Shown: piece after piece, positions 40,168 through 47,344 of the stretch
Layout: each line of letters opens with the position of its first letter
How positions within the stretch are numbered: the first letter of the stretch is position 1
Source: Tahibacter harae
GTDB taxonomy: Bacteria; Pseudomonadota; Gammaproteobacteria; Xanthomonadales; Rhodanobacteraceae
Direction: 5' to 3'
NCBI RefSeq assembly: GCF_024437735.1
Contig: NZ_JANFQO010000013.1
Location: 62,001 to 126,000, forward strand
Length of the DNA stretch: 64,000 bases
Made by a program: the position numbers and the translations under genes
Notes under the pieces: model-generated
What the model was told of the DNA's origin: nothing
Databases searched by the model: none
The model's input: the letters and a program-made list of their open reading frames with translations, nothing else

Positions 40168-41166
40168 TCAGGTACGGCCCCATTCGATACTCGTGATCCG
40201 TGCCTGGCCGTGTTCGCGCGCCACGGTGACGATGACGGCTTCATGAAAACCGGCGCCGTTGAGGGATACATAGACCAAAGCCAGTTCGCCGCCTTCCAGA
40301 TCCACTATTTCGCTGTCCGACGACATGGGCAGCACGTCGATTTCCTCGTTCTCGACCGCTTCCTCGCCGTCCCGTCCCGCCTCGATCAGCTGCTCGTATT
40401 CCCGGCGCAGCTCATCCGCGGACAGATCCCGCAGCGATTCGCCCAGCAGGGCCGTGGCGCCGTCGAAATCACCGTCAACCAGATGCTCGACGAAGCATTG
40501 CCCGGTCTCCGCAGCGAGATCCACGTCGGCGAGGTTGACTTCGACGGCGATTTCCTCGTTTTCCCCGTCATCGCCTTCGGGCGGCGGCATGCCGGACACC
40601 GAGGCCCACATTTCGTTGAAGGACTTGTGCAGTGCATCCTCGCTGCCGGCCTCTTCCACCATGCGCTCGTAGAGCTGTTGCGCTGCATCTTCCAGCTCGT
40701 CGGGAATGCCGGCCGCCTGCCGGCGGTATTGCTCGGCAAGATGCGTGGCCGCGCCTTCATAGTCTCCGCGGACGGCTTCCAGCGCCTGACAGGCCGCGGC
40801 AGGGTCGCCGTTCTCGCTCAGCTGGATACCGCGCAGATAGGCCCAGTACGATTCGTAGTGCAGTTCCAGCGCAATGTCGTACAGAAGCACCACGTCGTTG
40901 CCGGAGCGGCGCTGCAGCAGCGCGTAAATCTCGTTCGCGGCGGCCCTGCGGTCTTCCGGTGTGATCGCCACGCTTTCGCCGCCGGATGCCTGCGCCGCCG
41001 CCTGCGCATGGGCCGGCGAAAGCTGCGCGGCGATCTGCAGCAATGCCCGGCTGCGCTGCTGCCGCACCGCCAGCCGGGCGGCGTCGAAATTGCCCGCTGC
41101 CGCCAGCCGCCGGGCTTTCGCCGCGATCACCCGGGCCGCGCTTTCTGCGAGTTCGTGATTTTCCAA
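40168..41166 (-). CDS. Acidic protein of unknown function, TTG start
   Basis: 332 residues, rich in Glu, Asp and Ala. The N-terminal two thirds are helical (VIAAKARRLAAAGNFDAARLAV, DPAAACQALEAVRGDYEGAATHLAEQYR). The C-terminal part, AETGQCFVEHLVDGDFDGATALL...LVYVSLNGAGFHEAVIVTVAREHGQARITSIEWG, could be an NTF2-like fold with an acidic insert. I do not recognise a family. The TTG at 41166 is chosen because GGAGG lies 7 bases upstream, the best ribosome site nearby; no ATG is near. There is no signal peptide, so it is probably cytoplasmic. Confidence 0.6.
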   Translation of the reverse strand: MENHELAESAARVIAAKARRLAAAGNFDAARLAVRQQRSRALLQIAAQLSPAHAQAAAQASGGESVAITPEDRRAAANEIYALLQRRSGNDVVLLYDIALELHYESYWAYLRGIQLSENGDPAAACQALEAVRGDYEGAATHLAEQYRRQAAGIPDELEDAAQQLYERMVEEAGSEDALHKSFNEMWASVSGMPPPEGDDGENEEIAVEVNLADVDLAAETGQCFVEHLVDGDFDGATALLGESLRDLSADELRREYEQLIEAGRDGEEAVENEEIDVLPMSSDSEIVDLEGGELALVYVSLNGAGFHEAVIVTVAREHGQARITSIEWGRT

Positions 41167-41302
41167 GATCCTTCCTCCCCTGCGGTCGGCCGGATTTCCG
41201 GCGGGCCGCTGTCGATACAGTCCACCCAGGCTTGCAGCAGGGGATTCTATCGGCCGAGCGCGCCGGGACGGATCGCGCTGCGGATCCGGATGCGAGCGGA
41301 AC

Positions 41303-41328
41303 AAAAAAGCCCGGCACAAGGCCGGGCT
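41303..41328 (-). terminator. Intrinsic terminator of the Ax21-family gene
   Basis: AGCCCGGC (41308-41315) and GCCGGGCT (41321-41328) with loop ACAAG; read on the minus strand the stem is followed by six T. It lies 37 bases after the ax21-like stop. Confidence 0.88.
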
Positions 41329-41365
41329 CGGAGTGCTGCGCTTGCGCGCGGTGATGAGCGGTGGA

Positions 41366-41917
41366 TCAGAAGGTCAGGCGCGGGCCGACCAGGAACGACT
41401 TGTCGTTCTCTGCCACGCGCGCCTCGGCGACGAGGCCGAAGACCGGCGTGAACTTGTACTGGCCGGAGACGCCGAGCGAGGCATTGCTGTCGGTGTGGTC
41501 CAGCTTCTCATAGCCGACCCAGGCCGCGCCTTCAAACTTGGGCGTCAGGGCCGAGCGCACGCCGACACGGGCGCCGTAGCCGTCCAGATCCAGCGTGGTG
41601 TTCTTGAGGTAGGAAACGTCGGTGAACAGGTCGGTGCGGTCGCTGATCGGCGTGTGGTAGCCCAGGCCCAGGTACCAGGACTTCAGATCCTTGGCCAGCG
41701 GCGCATCGACGTTGAGCTTGTTCCAGCCGGCGATGACGTTGAAATTGGCGCCGAGTTCGCCGGAGCCGCGGATGGCGACGCCGTCGGTGTTGTCGGCATT
41801 GTCGGGGTTGACATGCACGTAATCCGCTTCGAGCCAGTTGTAGCTCAGATCAGACGCCTGCGCAGCAGCGAACGGCAGGGCCAGCAGACCAGCAAGGACG
41901 AGGGCAGTACGCTTCAT
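41366..41917 (-). CDS. Ax21-family outer-membrane beta-barrel protein
   Basis: 183 residues: signal peptide MKRTALVLAGLLALPFAAAQA, then SDLSYNWLEADYVHV and about eight amphipathic strands ending VGPRLTF, with a terminal Phe as expected for BAM-assembled barrels. The LSYN(W/Y)xE start and overall form match the Ax21/OMP_b-brl group of Xanthomonas and relatives, once proposed as a secreted signal and now seen as an abundant outer-membrane protein. AGGAAT precedes the ATG and a GTTTGG-CTTT-CCAAAC hairpin sits just upstream. A strong intrinsic terminator follows, consistent with a highly expressed single gene. Confidence 0.78.
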   Translation of the reverse strand: MKRTALVLAGLLALPFAAAQASDLSYNWLEADYVHVNPDNADNTDGVAIRGSGELGANFNVIAGWNKLNVDAPLAKDLKSWYLGLGYHTPISDRTDLFTDVSYLKNTTLDLDGYGARVGVRSALTPKFEGAAWVGYEKLDHTDSNASLGVSGQYKFTPVFGLVAEARVAENDKSFLVGPRLTF

Positions 41918-41929
41918 TGTTGTATTCCT

Positions 41930-41945
41930 GTTTGGCTTTCCAAAC
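41930..41945. promoter_or_regulatory. Inverted repeat in the ax21-like leader
   Basis: GTTTGG (41930-41935), CTTT, CCAAAC (41940-41945): a perfect 6-bp stem and 4-base loop immediately before the Shine-Dalgarno of the Ax21-family gene. It could be an mRNA 5' hairpin that stabilises the transcript or a small operator. Confidence 0.4.
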
Positions 41946-42050
41946 GGCAGATCGCCGTGGCCAGCAACCTATGGGGCATCGGCGCGAAACCAAGGCAGGC
42001 GTACGGCTGTGTTTACGGCGGATTCATCACACTGAACCGCTCGCTGAAAT

Positions 42051-42515
42051 TTAGAGCGATCCTTCAAATCCGAACTGGCGCCATGCCTCGTAGGCAACCA
42101 CGGCGACCGCGTTGGAGAGATTCAGGCTGCGGTTGTCCGGCCGCATCGGCAGGCGCAGGCAGTGCTGCGGCGGCAGCGCATCGAGCAGTTGCTGCGGCAG
42201 GCCGCGCGTTTCCGAACCGAACAGCACCGCGTCGCCGCGTTCGAAGCGCACGGCGTAGGGACTCGTCGTGCCGCGGGTGGAGAGCGCATATACGCGCGCC
42301 GGAGCGACCTTGCTCAGGAATGCGGCGTAGTCGTCGTGCAGCTGCAGGCGGGTGTATTCGTGATAGTCCAGGCCCGCGCGGCGCAGGCGCGCATCGTCCA
42401 GCTCGAAACCGAGCGGACGGATCAGGTGCAGCGCCGCGCCGGTATTGGCGCAGAGCCGGATCACGTTGCCGGTGTTGGGCGGAATTTCCGGCTGGTGCAG
42501 GACGACATGCAGCAT
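42051..42515 (-). CDS. trmL: tRNA (cytidine(34)-2'-O)-methyltransferase TrmL
   Basis: 154 residues, the normal length for this minimal SPOUT enzyme, which methylates the wobble base of tRNA-Leu isoacceptors using SAM. Seen: MLHVVLHQPEIPPNTGNVIRLCANTGA, LHLIRPLGFELDDARLRRAGLDY, and the trefoil-knot SAM site LFGSETRGLP...LRLPMRPDNRSLNLSNAVAVVAYEAWRQ. Start ATG 42515 matches homologues; an in-frame extension upstream does not. Divergent from the cytochrome gene. Confidence 0.93.
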   Translation of the reverse strand: MLHVVLHQPEIPPNTGNVIRLCANTGAALHLIRPLGFELDDARLRRAGLDYHEYTRLQLHDDYAAFLSKVAPARVYALSTRGTTSPYAVRFERGDAVLFGSETRGLPQQLLDALPPQHCLRLPMRPDNRSLNLSNAVAVVAYEAWRQFGFEGSL

Positions 42516-42625
42516 CGCGGGATTATCACCAGCGCGGCGAAAGCGCGCCAGCTGACAGTTTCTGCAACCCCGCTGCGTCCTCTGGCACATACGCCGCACG
42601 CCGCGGCTCTTTCCCAGGAACTGCC

Positions 42626-43120
42626 ATGTACAAGACCTTGCTGCTGCTCGCCCTGTGTGCGGCCGGGCTGCCCGCGCTGGCGCAGCCGCCGGCAGCCGAT
42701 GCCGCCACCCTCAAGCGCGGCCGCGAGCTGCTGTTCACCAGCGGCTGCCATGACTGCCATACGCCAGGCTTTGCCATGGCCGGCGGCACGGCGCCGGAAT
42801 CGGTCTGGCTGATCGGCGACAAGCTGGGGTGGAACGGACCCTGGGGCACCAGCTATGCGACCAATCTGCGCCTGCGCCTCAACGACATGAGCCTGGTCGA
42901 ATGGCGCGCCTTCGCCAAGGCGATGAAGGCGCGCCCGCCGATGCCGTACTGGGCGCTCAACCAGATGGCGGAGAGCGATCTGGACGCGATCTGGCTGGTG
43001 GTGAAATCGCTGGGCAAGGCCGGCGAAGCCGCGCCCGCCGCGCTGCCGCCGGGCGTGGAGCCGCAGGGACCGGCCGTACGTTTTCCGGCACCGCCGCCGG
43101 CCATGGCCGCGGCGCGCTGA
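42626..43120 (+). CDS. Periplasmic mono-haem cytochrome c
   Basis: 164 residues with a signal peptide (MYKTLLLLALCAAGLPALA), one CxxCH haem site (CHDCH in LLFTSGCHDCHTPGF), probable Met ligand in MKARPPMPYWALNQM, and a Pro-rich C-terminal tail. It is a small electron carrier, or a subunit-like cytochrome without its partner here. AGGAA lies about 8 bases before the ATG. The stop is 1 base from the end of the convergent SDR gene. Confidence 0.85.
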   Translation: MYKTLLLLALCAAGLPALAQPPAADAATLKRGRELLFTSGCHDCHTPGFAMAGGTAPESVWLIGDKLGWNGPWGTSYATNLRLRLNDMSLVEWRAFAKAMKARPPMPYWALNQMAESDLDAIWLVVKSLGKAGEAAPAALPPGVEPQGPAVRFPAPPPAMAAAR

Positions 43121-43121
43121 G

Positions 43122-43820
43122 TCACCAGGGCAGTTCCTCGTCCTCGCTGCCGAAGAAGCGGCCGCTGCCTTCGGCGTCCAGGCGCAGGATGCGCTCCAGC
43201 AGCGCGCTCACCGCGCCTTCCACGTCCAGGGTCGCGTTCGGCCCGCCCATGTCGGTCTGCACCCAGCCGGGGTGGAAACTGGCCACGCGGATGCCGCGCG
43301 GTGCGAGTTCCGCGGCGAGCAGGCGCGTGGCCATGTTCAGCGCGGCCTTGCTCATGGCATAGCTGGGACTGCGGAACACTTCCGCGCGGGCGATCGAACC
43401 CATCACGCTGGAAATGTTGGCCACACGCGCGGCCGCCGCATTGGCCAGCAGCGCGGCGCAGGCCTGGGTCAGCAGCAGCGGGCCGCTGGCGTTGACGGCA
43501 AAGCTCGCGGCGAGGTTTTTCGCCTCGACGGCGCCGAAACGCTCGCCGCCGACCAGCAGGCCGGCGTTGTTGACCAGAAGATCCAGCCTGTCGGCGACCA
43601 GGCCGGCCTCGCCGACGAAGGCGGCGATGGAGCGCTCGCTGGTCACGTCCAGCGGCATCACATGCAGATGGCCGGGATGCGCGCCGGCCAGGCCGGTCAG
43701 GCGCAGGCCCTGGCCGGTGTCGCGGCAGGCGGCAATGACGCGCCAGCCGCGTTGCAATAATTGCTGCACCATTTCCAGGCCCAGGCCGCGGTTGGCTCCA
43801 CTGACGATGGCGACAGGCAT
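43122..43820 (-). CDS. Short-chain dehydrogenase/reductase
   Basis: 232 residues. NAD(P)-binding GANRGLGLEM, the structural NNAG motif (LLVNNAGLLVG), catalytic Ser in ISSVMGS, and YxxxK (SYAMSKAALN). The sequence type (C-factor/CsgA-like, without a long C-terminal substrate loop) does not fix a substrate. It is divergent from the M16 peptidase gene with 174 bases between starts and abuts the cytochrome gene tail to tail. Confidence 0.87.
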   Translation of the reverse strand: MPVAIVSGANRGLGLEMVQQLLQRGWRVIAACRDTGQGLRLTGLAGAHPGHLHVMPLDVTSERSIAAFVGEAGLVADRLDLLVNNAGLLVGGERFGAVEAKNLAASFAVNASGPLLLTQACAALLANAAAARVANISSVMGSIARAEVFRSPSYAMSKAALNMATRLLAAELAPRGIRVASFHPGWVQTDMGGPNATLDVEGAVSALLERILRLDAEGSGRFFGSEDEELPW

Positions 43821-43994
43821 GGGCGGCTCCGCTGCGATGGCCGCTCCATGCTGCGGCAGCCGCGCCGGCCTGGCAACCGCGGCCGTGCGGCGGTGAACTG
43901 TCGTACATGCCTTGCGGTCATGGCCGGGCAATTGCCACTGGCGGCGCGGCTGGTTAGCCTGCCGCCTCGCCGCACCATTGCCCTGGAGTGATAC

Positions 43995-46733
43995 ATGCGC
44001 AAGACGCTCGCCTTCGCGGCCGTCGCCCTGTTCGCCGCCGGCCGCAGCTTCGCCGCCGCGGCCGATGCCATCGACATCCCGTACGAGAAATTCCAACTGG
44101 CCAACGGCCTCACCGTCGTCGTGCACGAGGACCGCAAGGCGCCCGTGGTCGCGGTCGGCGTGTGGTACCACGTCGGCTCCAAGGACGAGCGTCCCGGCAA
44201 GACCGGCTTCGCCCACCTGTTCGAGCACCTGATGTTCCAGGGTTCGGAAAACCACAAGGACGAGTTCTTCAAGCCGCTGGAGCTGGTCGGCGCCACCGAC
44301 AGCAACGGCACCACCAATCCGGACCGCACCAATTACTACGAGACCGTGCCGACCACGGCGCTGGACATGGCGCTGTGGCTGGAATCCGACCGCATGGGCC
44401 ACCTGCTCGGCGCGATCGACCAGAAGCTGCTGGACGAGCAGCGCGGCGTGGTGCAGAACGAAAAGCGCCAGGGCGACAACGAACCCTACGGCCTGACTTA
44501 CGAACACGTCTTCCGCGCCAGCTATCCCGAAGGCCATCCCTACCGCTGGGAAACCATAGGCTCGATGGAAGACCTCAATGCGGCCACGCTGGACGACGTC
44601 AAGCAATGGTTCCGCGACTACTACGGCGCGGCCAACACCACCCTGGTGCTGGCCGGCGACATCGACGTCGCCACGGCCAAGGAAAAAGTGCAGAAATACT
44701 TCGGCGCGATCGCATCCGGCCCGCCGGTGGCGCGGCGCGAGGCCTGGGTGGCCGCGCGCACCGAATCTACCCGCGACGTGATGCAGGACCGCGTCGCCCA
44801 GGTGCGCATCCTGCGCCACTGGAATGTGCCGCAGCGCGGTACCGAGGACCTGACCCGGCTGCAGCTGGCCGCGGCCGTGCTTGGCGGCGGCAAGACCTCG
44901 CGCCTGTACGAACGCCTGATCTACCGCGAGCAGCTGGCCGACTCGGTCAGCGTGGGCGTGGATGCGATGGAGCTGTCCAGCCTGTTCGGGCTGGAAGTCG
45001 ATGTGAAGGCCGGCGTGGATCCGGCACGGGTGGAGCAGGTCATCGCCGAGGAATGGCAGCGCTTCCTCGACAAGGGCCCGACCGAGGATGAACTCAAGCG
45101 CGTCAAGACCAGCGCGCTGGCCGGCATGGTGCGCAGCCTGGAAAAGGTCGGCGGCGGCGGCAAGGCGCGCGTGCTGGCCGAAGGCCAGGTGTTCAACGGC
45201 GATCCGGCCTCGTACAAGAAGGGCCTGGCGCGCATGGACGCGGCCACGCTGGCCGATGTGCACAATGCGGCAAAAGCCTGGATCGCACGCGGCGACTACA
45301 CCCTGATCGTGGAACCCTTCCCCGAATTCAACACCAGCGCCGACACGGTGGATCGCAGCAAGGGTCCGCCCACGGTCGACCGCTTCCCGGACCTGAGCTT
45401 CCCCGCGATCGAGCGCGGCAAGCTGCGCAACGGCATCGAAGTGGTGCTGGCGCGGCGCAGCTCCCTGCCGGTGGTGCAGCTGAGCATGCAGTTCGACGGC
45501 GGCTACGCCTCCGACCAGGGCCGCAAGCTGGGCACGGCATCGTTCACCATGTCCATGCTCGACGAGGGCACGAAAACGCTGGACACGCTGCAAATCGCGC
45601 GGCGCCAGGAAGAGCTGGGCGTGGGCATCTACGCCGGCGCCAGCCTGGACGTGGCGGCGGTGTCGATGAATGCGCTCAAGGCCGAACTCAAGCCTTCGCT
45701 GGCGCTCTACGCCGACATCGTGCGCAACCCGGCCTTCGGCGCCAAGGACATGGAGCGCGTGCGCGGCCTGTGGCTGTCGAGCATCGCGCAGGAACGCACC
45801 CAGCCCACCTCGATCGCGATGCGCCTGCTGCCGCCGCTGGTCTACGGCCAGGGCCATCCCTATGCCATCCCGCTGACCGGCACCGGCACGCTGGAATCGG
45901 TCAAGGCGCTGACGGCGCAGGATCTGGCCGACTACCACCGCGATTTCATACGCCCCGACAACGCCCGCATCCTGGTCGCCGGCGACACCACGCTGGCGGA
46001 AATCACGCGCGAGCTGGACGCCGTATTCGGCGACTGGAAGGCGCCGTCCGCGCCGCTGCGCAAGCCCGAGATCGCCCAGGTCGCGCCGCCGGCCAAGCCG
46101 CGCGTATTCCTGATGGACCGCCCGGGTGCGCAGCAGTCGCTGATCCTCGCCGGCGCGCTGGCGCCGTCCTCGCGCGCGCCGAACTATCTGGAAATCAGCA
46201 CCATGAACACGGTGTTGGGCGGCAATTTCACCTCGCGCCTGAACATGAACCTGCGCGAGGACAAGCACTGGGCCTACGGCGCCTACAGCCTGCTGCAGGC
46301 CGCCGAAGGCCAGCGCATGTTGATGCTGTACGCGCCGGTGCAGACCGACAAGACCGCCGAATCCGTGGCCGAACTGGTCAAGGAAGTGCGCGAGATCAAT
46401 GGCGCCCGGCCGATCACGCGCGAGGAGATCGAGCGCGTGCGCAGCAACGAGGTGCGCGAGCTGCCGGGCCGCTTCGAGACCATAGGCGCGGTATTGGGCG
46501 CGGTCATCGACATCGTGCGCTACAACCGTCCCGACGACTACGTGCAGACCTACAAGGCGCGCGTCGAAGGCCAGAAGGACGATGCCATCCGCGCCGCTGC
46601 GCGCGAGGTGATCAAGCCCGACGGTATGACCTGGGTCGTGGTCGGCGATGTGGCCAAGATCGAGGCCGGCATGCGTGCGCTGAACCTGGGCGAAGTCAAG
46701 GTGGTCGACGCCGACGGCAAGCCGTTGCGCTGA
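43995..46733 (+). CDS. Periplasmic M16 zinc peptidase with two domains
   Basis: 912 residues: a signal peptide, an N-terminal catalytic M16 half with the inverted zinc motif HLFEH (His74, Glu77, His78) and downstream Glu in the LLDEQRGVVQNEKRQ helix, then a C-terminal non-catalytic M16 half (FPAIERGKLRNGIEVVLARRSSLPVVQLSMQFDGG...LGTASFTMSMLDEGT). Such pitrilysin/PqqL-like proteins close like a clamshell on peptides. The second half lacks HxxEH, as expected. The gene is followed at once by an extragenic repeat hairpin. Substrate unknown. Confidence 0.92.
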   Translation: MRKTLAFAAVALFAAGRSFAAAADAIDIPYEKFQLANGLTVVVHEDRKAPVVAVGVWYHVGSKDERPGKTGFAHLFEHLMFQGSENHKDEFFKPLELVGATDSNGTTNPDRTNYYETVPTTALDMALWLESDRMGHLLGAIDQKLLDEQRGVVQNEKRQGDNEPYGLTYEHVFRASYPEGHPYRWETIGSMEDLNAATLDDVKQWFRDYYGAANTTLVLAGDIDVATAKEKVQKYFGAIASGPPVARREAWVAARTESTRDVMQDRVAQVRILRHWNVPQRGTEDLTRLQLAAAVLGGGKTSRLYERLIYREQLADSVSVGVDAMELSSLFGLEVDVKAGVDPARVEQVIAEEWQRFLDKGPTEDELKRVKTSALAGMVRSLEKVGGGGKARVLAEGQVFNGDPASYKKGLARMDAATLADVHNAAKAWIARGDYTLIVEPFPEFNTSADTVDRSKGPPTVDRFPDLSFPAIERGKLRNGIEVVLARRSSLPVVQLSMQFDGGYASDQGRKLGTASFTMSMLDEGTKTLDTLQIARRQEELGVGIYAGASLDVAAVSMNALKAELKPSLALYADIVRNPAFGAKDMERVRGLWLSSIAQERTQPTSIAMRLLPPLVYGQGHPYAIPLTGTGTLESVKALTAQDLADYHRDFIRPDNARILVAGDTTLAEITRELDAVFGDWKAPSAPLRKPEIAQVAPPAKPRVFLMDRPGAQQSLILAGALAPSSRAPNYLEISTMNTVLGGNFTSRLNMNLREDKHWAYGAYSLLQAAEGQRMLMLYAPVQTDKTAESVAELVKEVREINGARPITREEIERVRSNEVRELPGRFETIGAVLGAVIDIVRYNRPDDYVQTYKARVEGQKDDAIRAAAREVIKPDGMTWVVVGDVAKIEAGMRALNLGEVKVVDADGKPLR

Positions 46734-46734
46734 G

Positions 46735-46813
46735 AGCCGGGATTGGTGATTCGGGATTCGGGATTGAGAACGGAGGCGGGACATCCCGGATCCTCGATCC
46801 CGGATCCCGGCTG
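46735..46813. repeat. REP-like hairpin with GGGATTC heptamers
   Basis: Begins AGCCGGGAT and ends ATCCCGGCT (a perfect 9-bp inverted repeat). The left arm carries ATTCGGGATTCGGGATT and the right arm GGATC/GATCCCGGATCCCGG. It shares the GGGATTCGGGATT core with the block at 17172-17293. It directly follows the M16 peptidase stop. Confidence 0.65.
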
Positions 46814-46897
46814 TTCAGAGCTTTCTCAGCTTGCGGCGGCGACGCTGCGGCAGTCATGCCGCGCGTCCCGCCGCGGCTGCCGACAGGGAACCCCGCC

Positions 46898-47293
46898 ATG
46901 AAGAAAATCCTGCTGCCTGTTTCCGCCCTCGCGCTGCTCGCCGGCTGCACCTGGGTCAAGCTCGACGATGCCGGCTCGCGCGTGCGTGTGGCCTACGACG
47001 GCCGCGTCGGCGGCTGCGAGCGGGTCGGCGAGGTCAGCGTCTCGGTCAAGGACCGCGTAGGCCTGTACGAGCGCAATGGCCTCAAGGTCAAGGACGAACT
47101 GGAAACCCTGGCGCGCAACGAAGCCGCCGGCATGCCCGCCGACACCCTGGTGGCAAAAGGCGAGCCGCACAACGGTGCGCAGGCCTTCGACGCCTACCGC
47201 TGCGGCGCCGGTCCGCGCGGCGCGGCGCGGGAAAATCCGCCGCCCGCGCCGCCGGCGCGCGGCGGCGAAGCCGAGACCTTTCCGGTACGTTGA
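46898..47293 (+). CDS. DUF4156-type lipoprotein
   Basis: 131 residues. Lipobox LALLAGC (Cys17), then V-x-Y near GGCERVGEVSVSVKDRVGLYERNGLKVKDELETLARNEAAGMPADTLVAKG, which follows the DUF4156 pattern of a conserved Cys-x-x-(L/V)-G-E and a later N-x-A motif; the terminal YRC completes a possible disulphide. A Pro/Gly/Ala-rich tail follows. Probably an outer-membrane or periplasmic-facing lipoprotein of unknown role. AGGGAA lies about 8 bases before the ATG. Confidence 0.72.
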   Translation: MKKILLPVSALALLAGCTWVKLDDAGSRVRVAYDGRVGGCERVGEVSVSVKDRVGLYERNGLKVKDELETLARNEAAGMPADTLVAKGEPHNGAQAFDAYRCGAGPRGAARENPPPAPPARGGEAETFPVR

Positions 47294-47307
47294 AAAACCC
47301 GCCCGTT

Positions 47308-47336
47308 TTCCGGCGGCGGCCGTGCCGCCGCCGGAA
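47308..47336. terminator. Perfect 13-bp hairpin between convergent genes
   Basis: TTCCGGCGGCGGC (47308-47320) and GCCGCCGCCGGAA (47324-47336) with a CGT loop; TTTT precedes it on the plus strand (AAAA on the other), so it may act mainly on one or both of the convergent DUF4156 and hydrolase transcripts. Confidence 0.6.
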
Positions 47337-47344
47337 GCGCTGCA

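Noticed and set aside
43122-46784. A 1220-residue minus-strand open frame ending as the SDR
   Set aside because: Only the last 232 residues are the SDR. The rest is antisense to the M16 peptidase.
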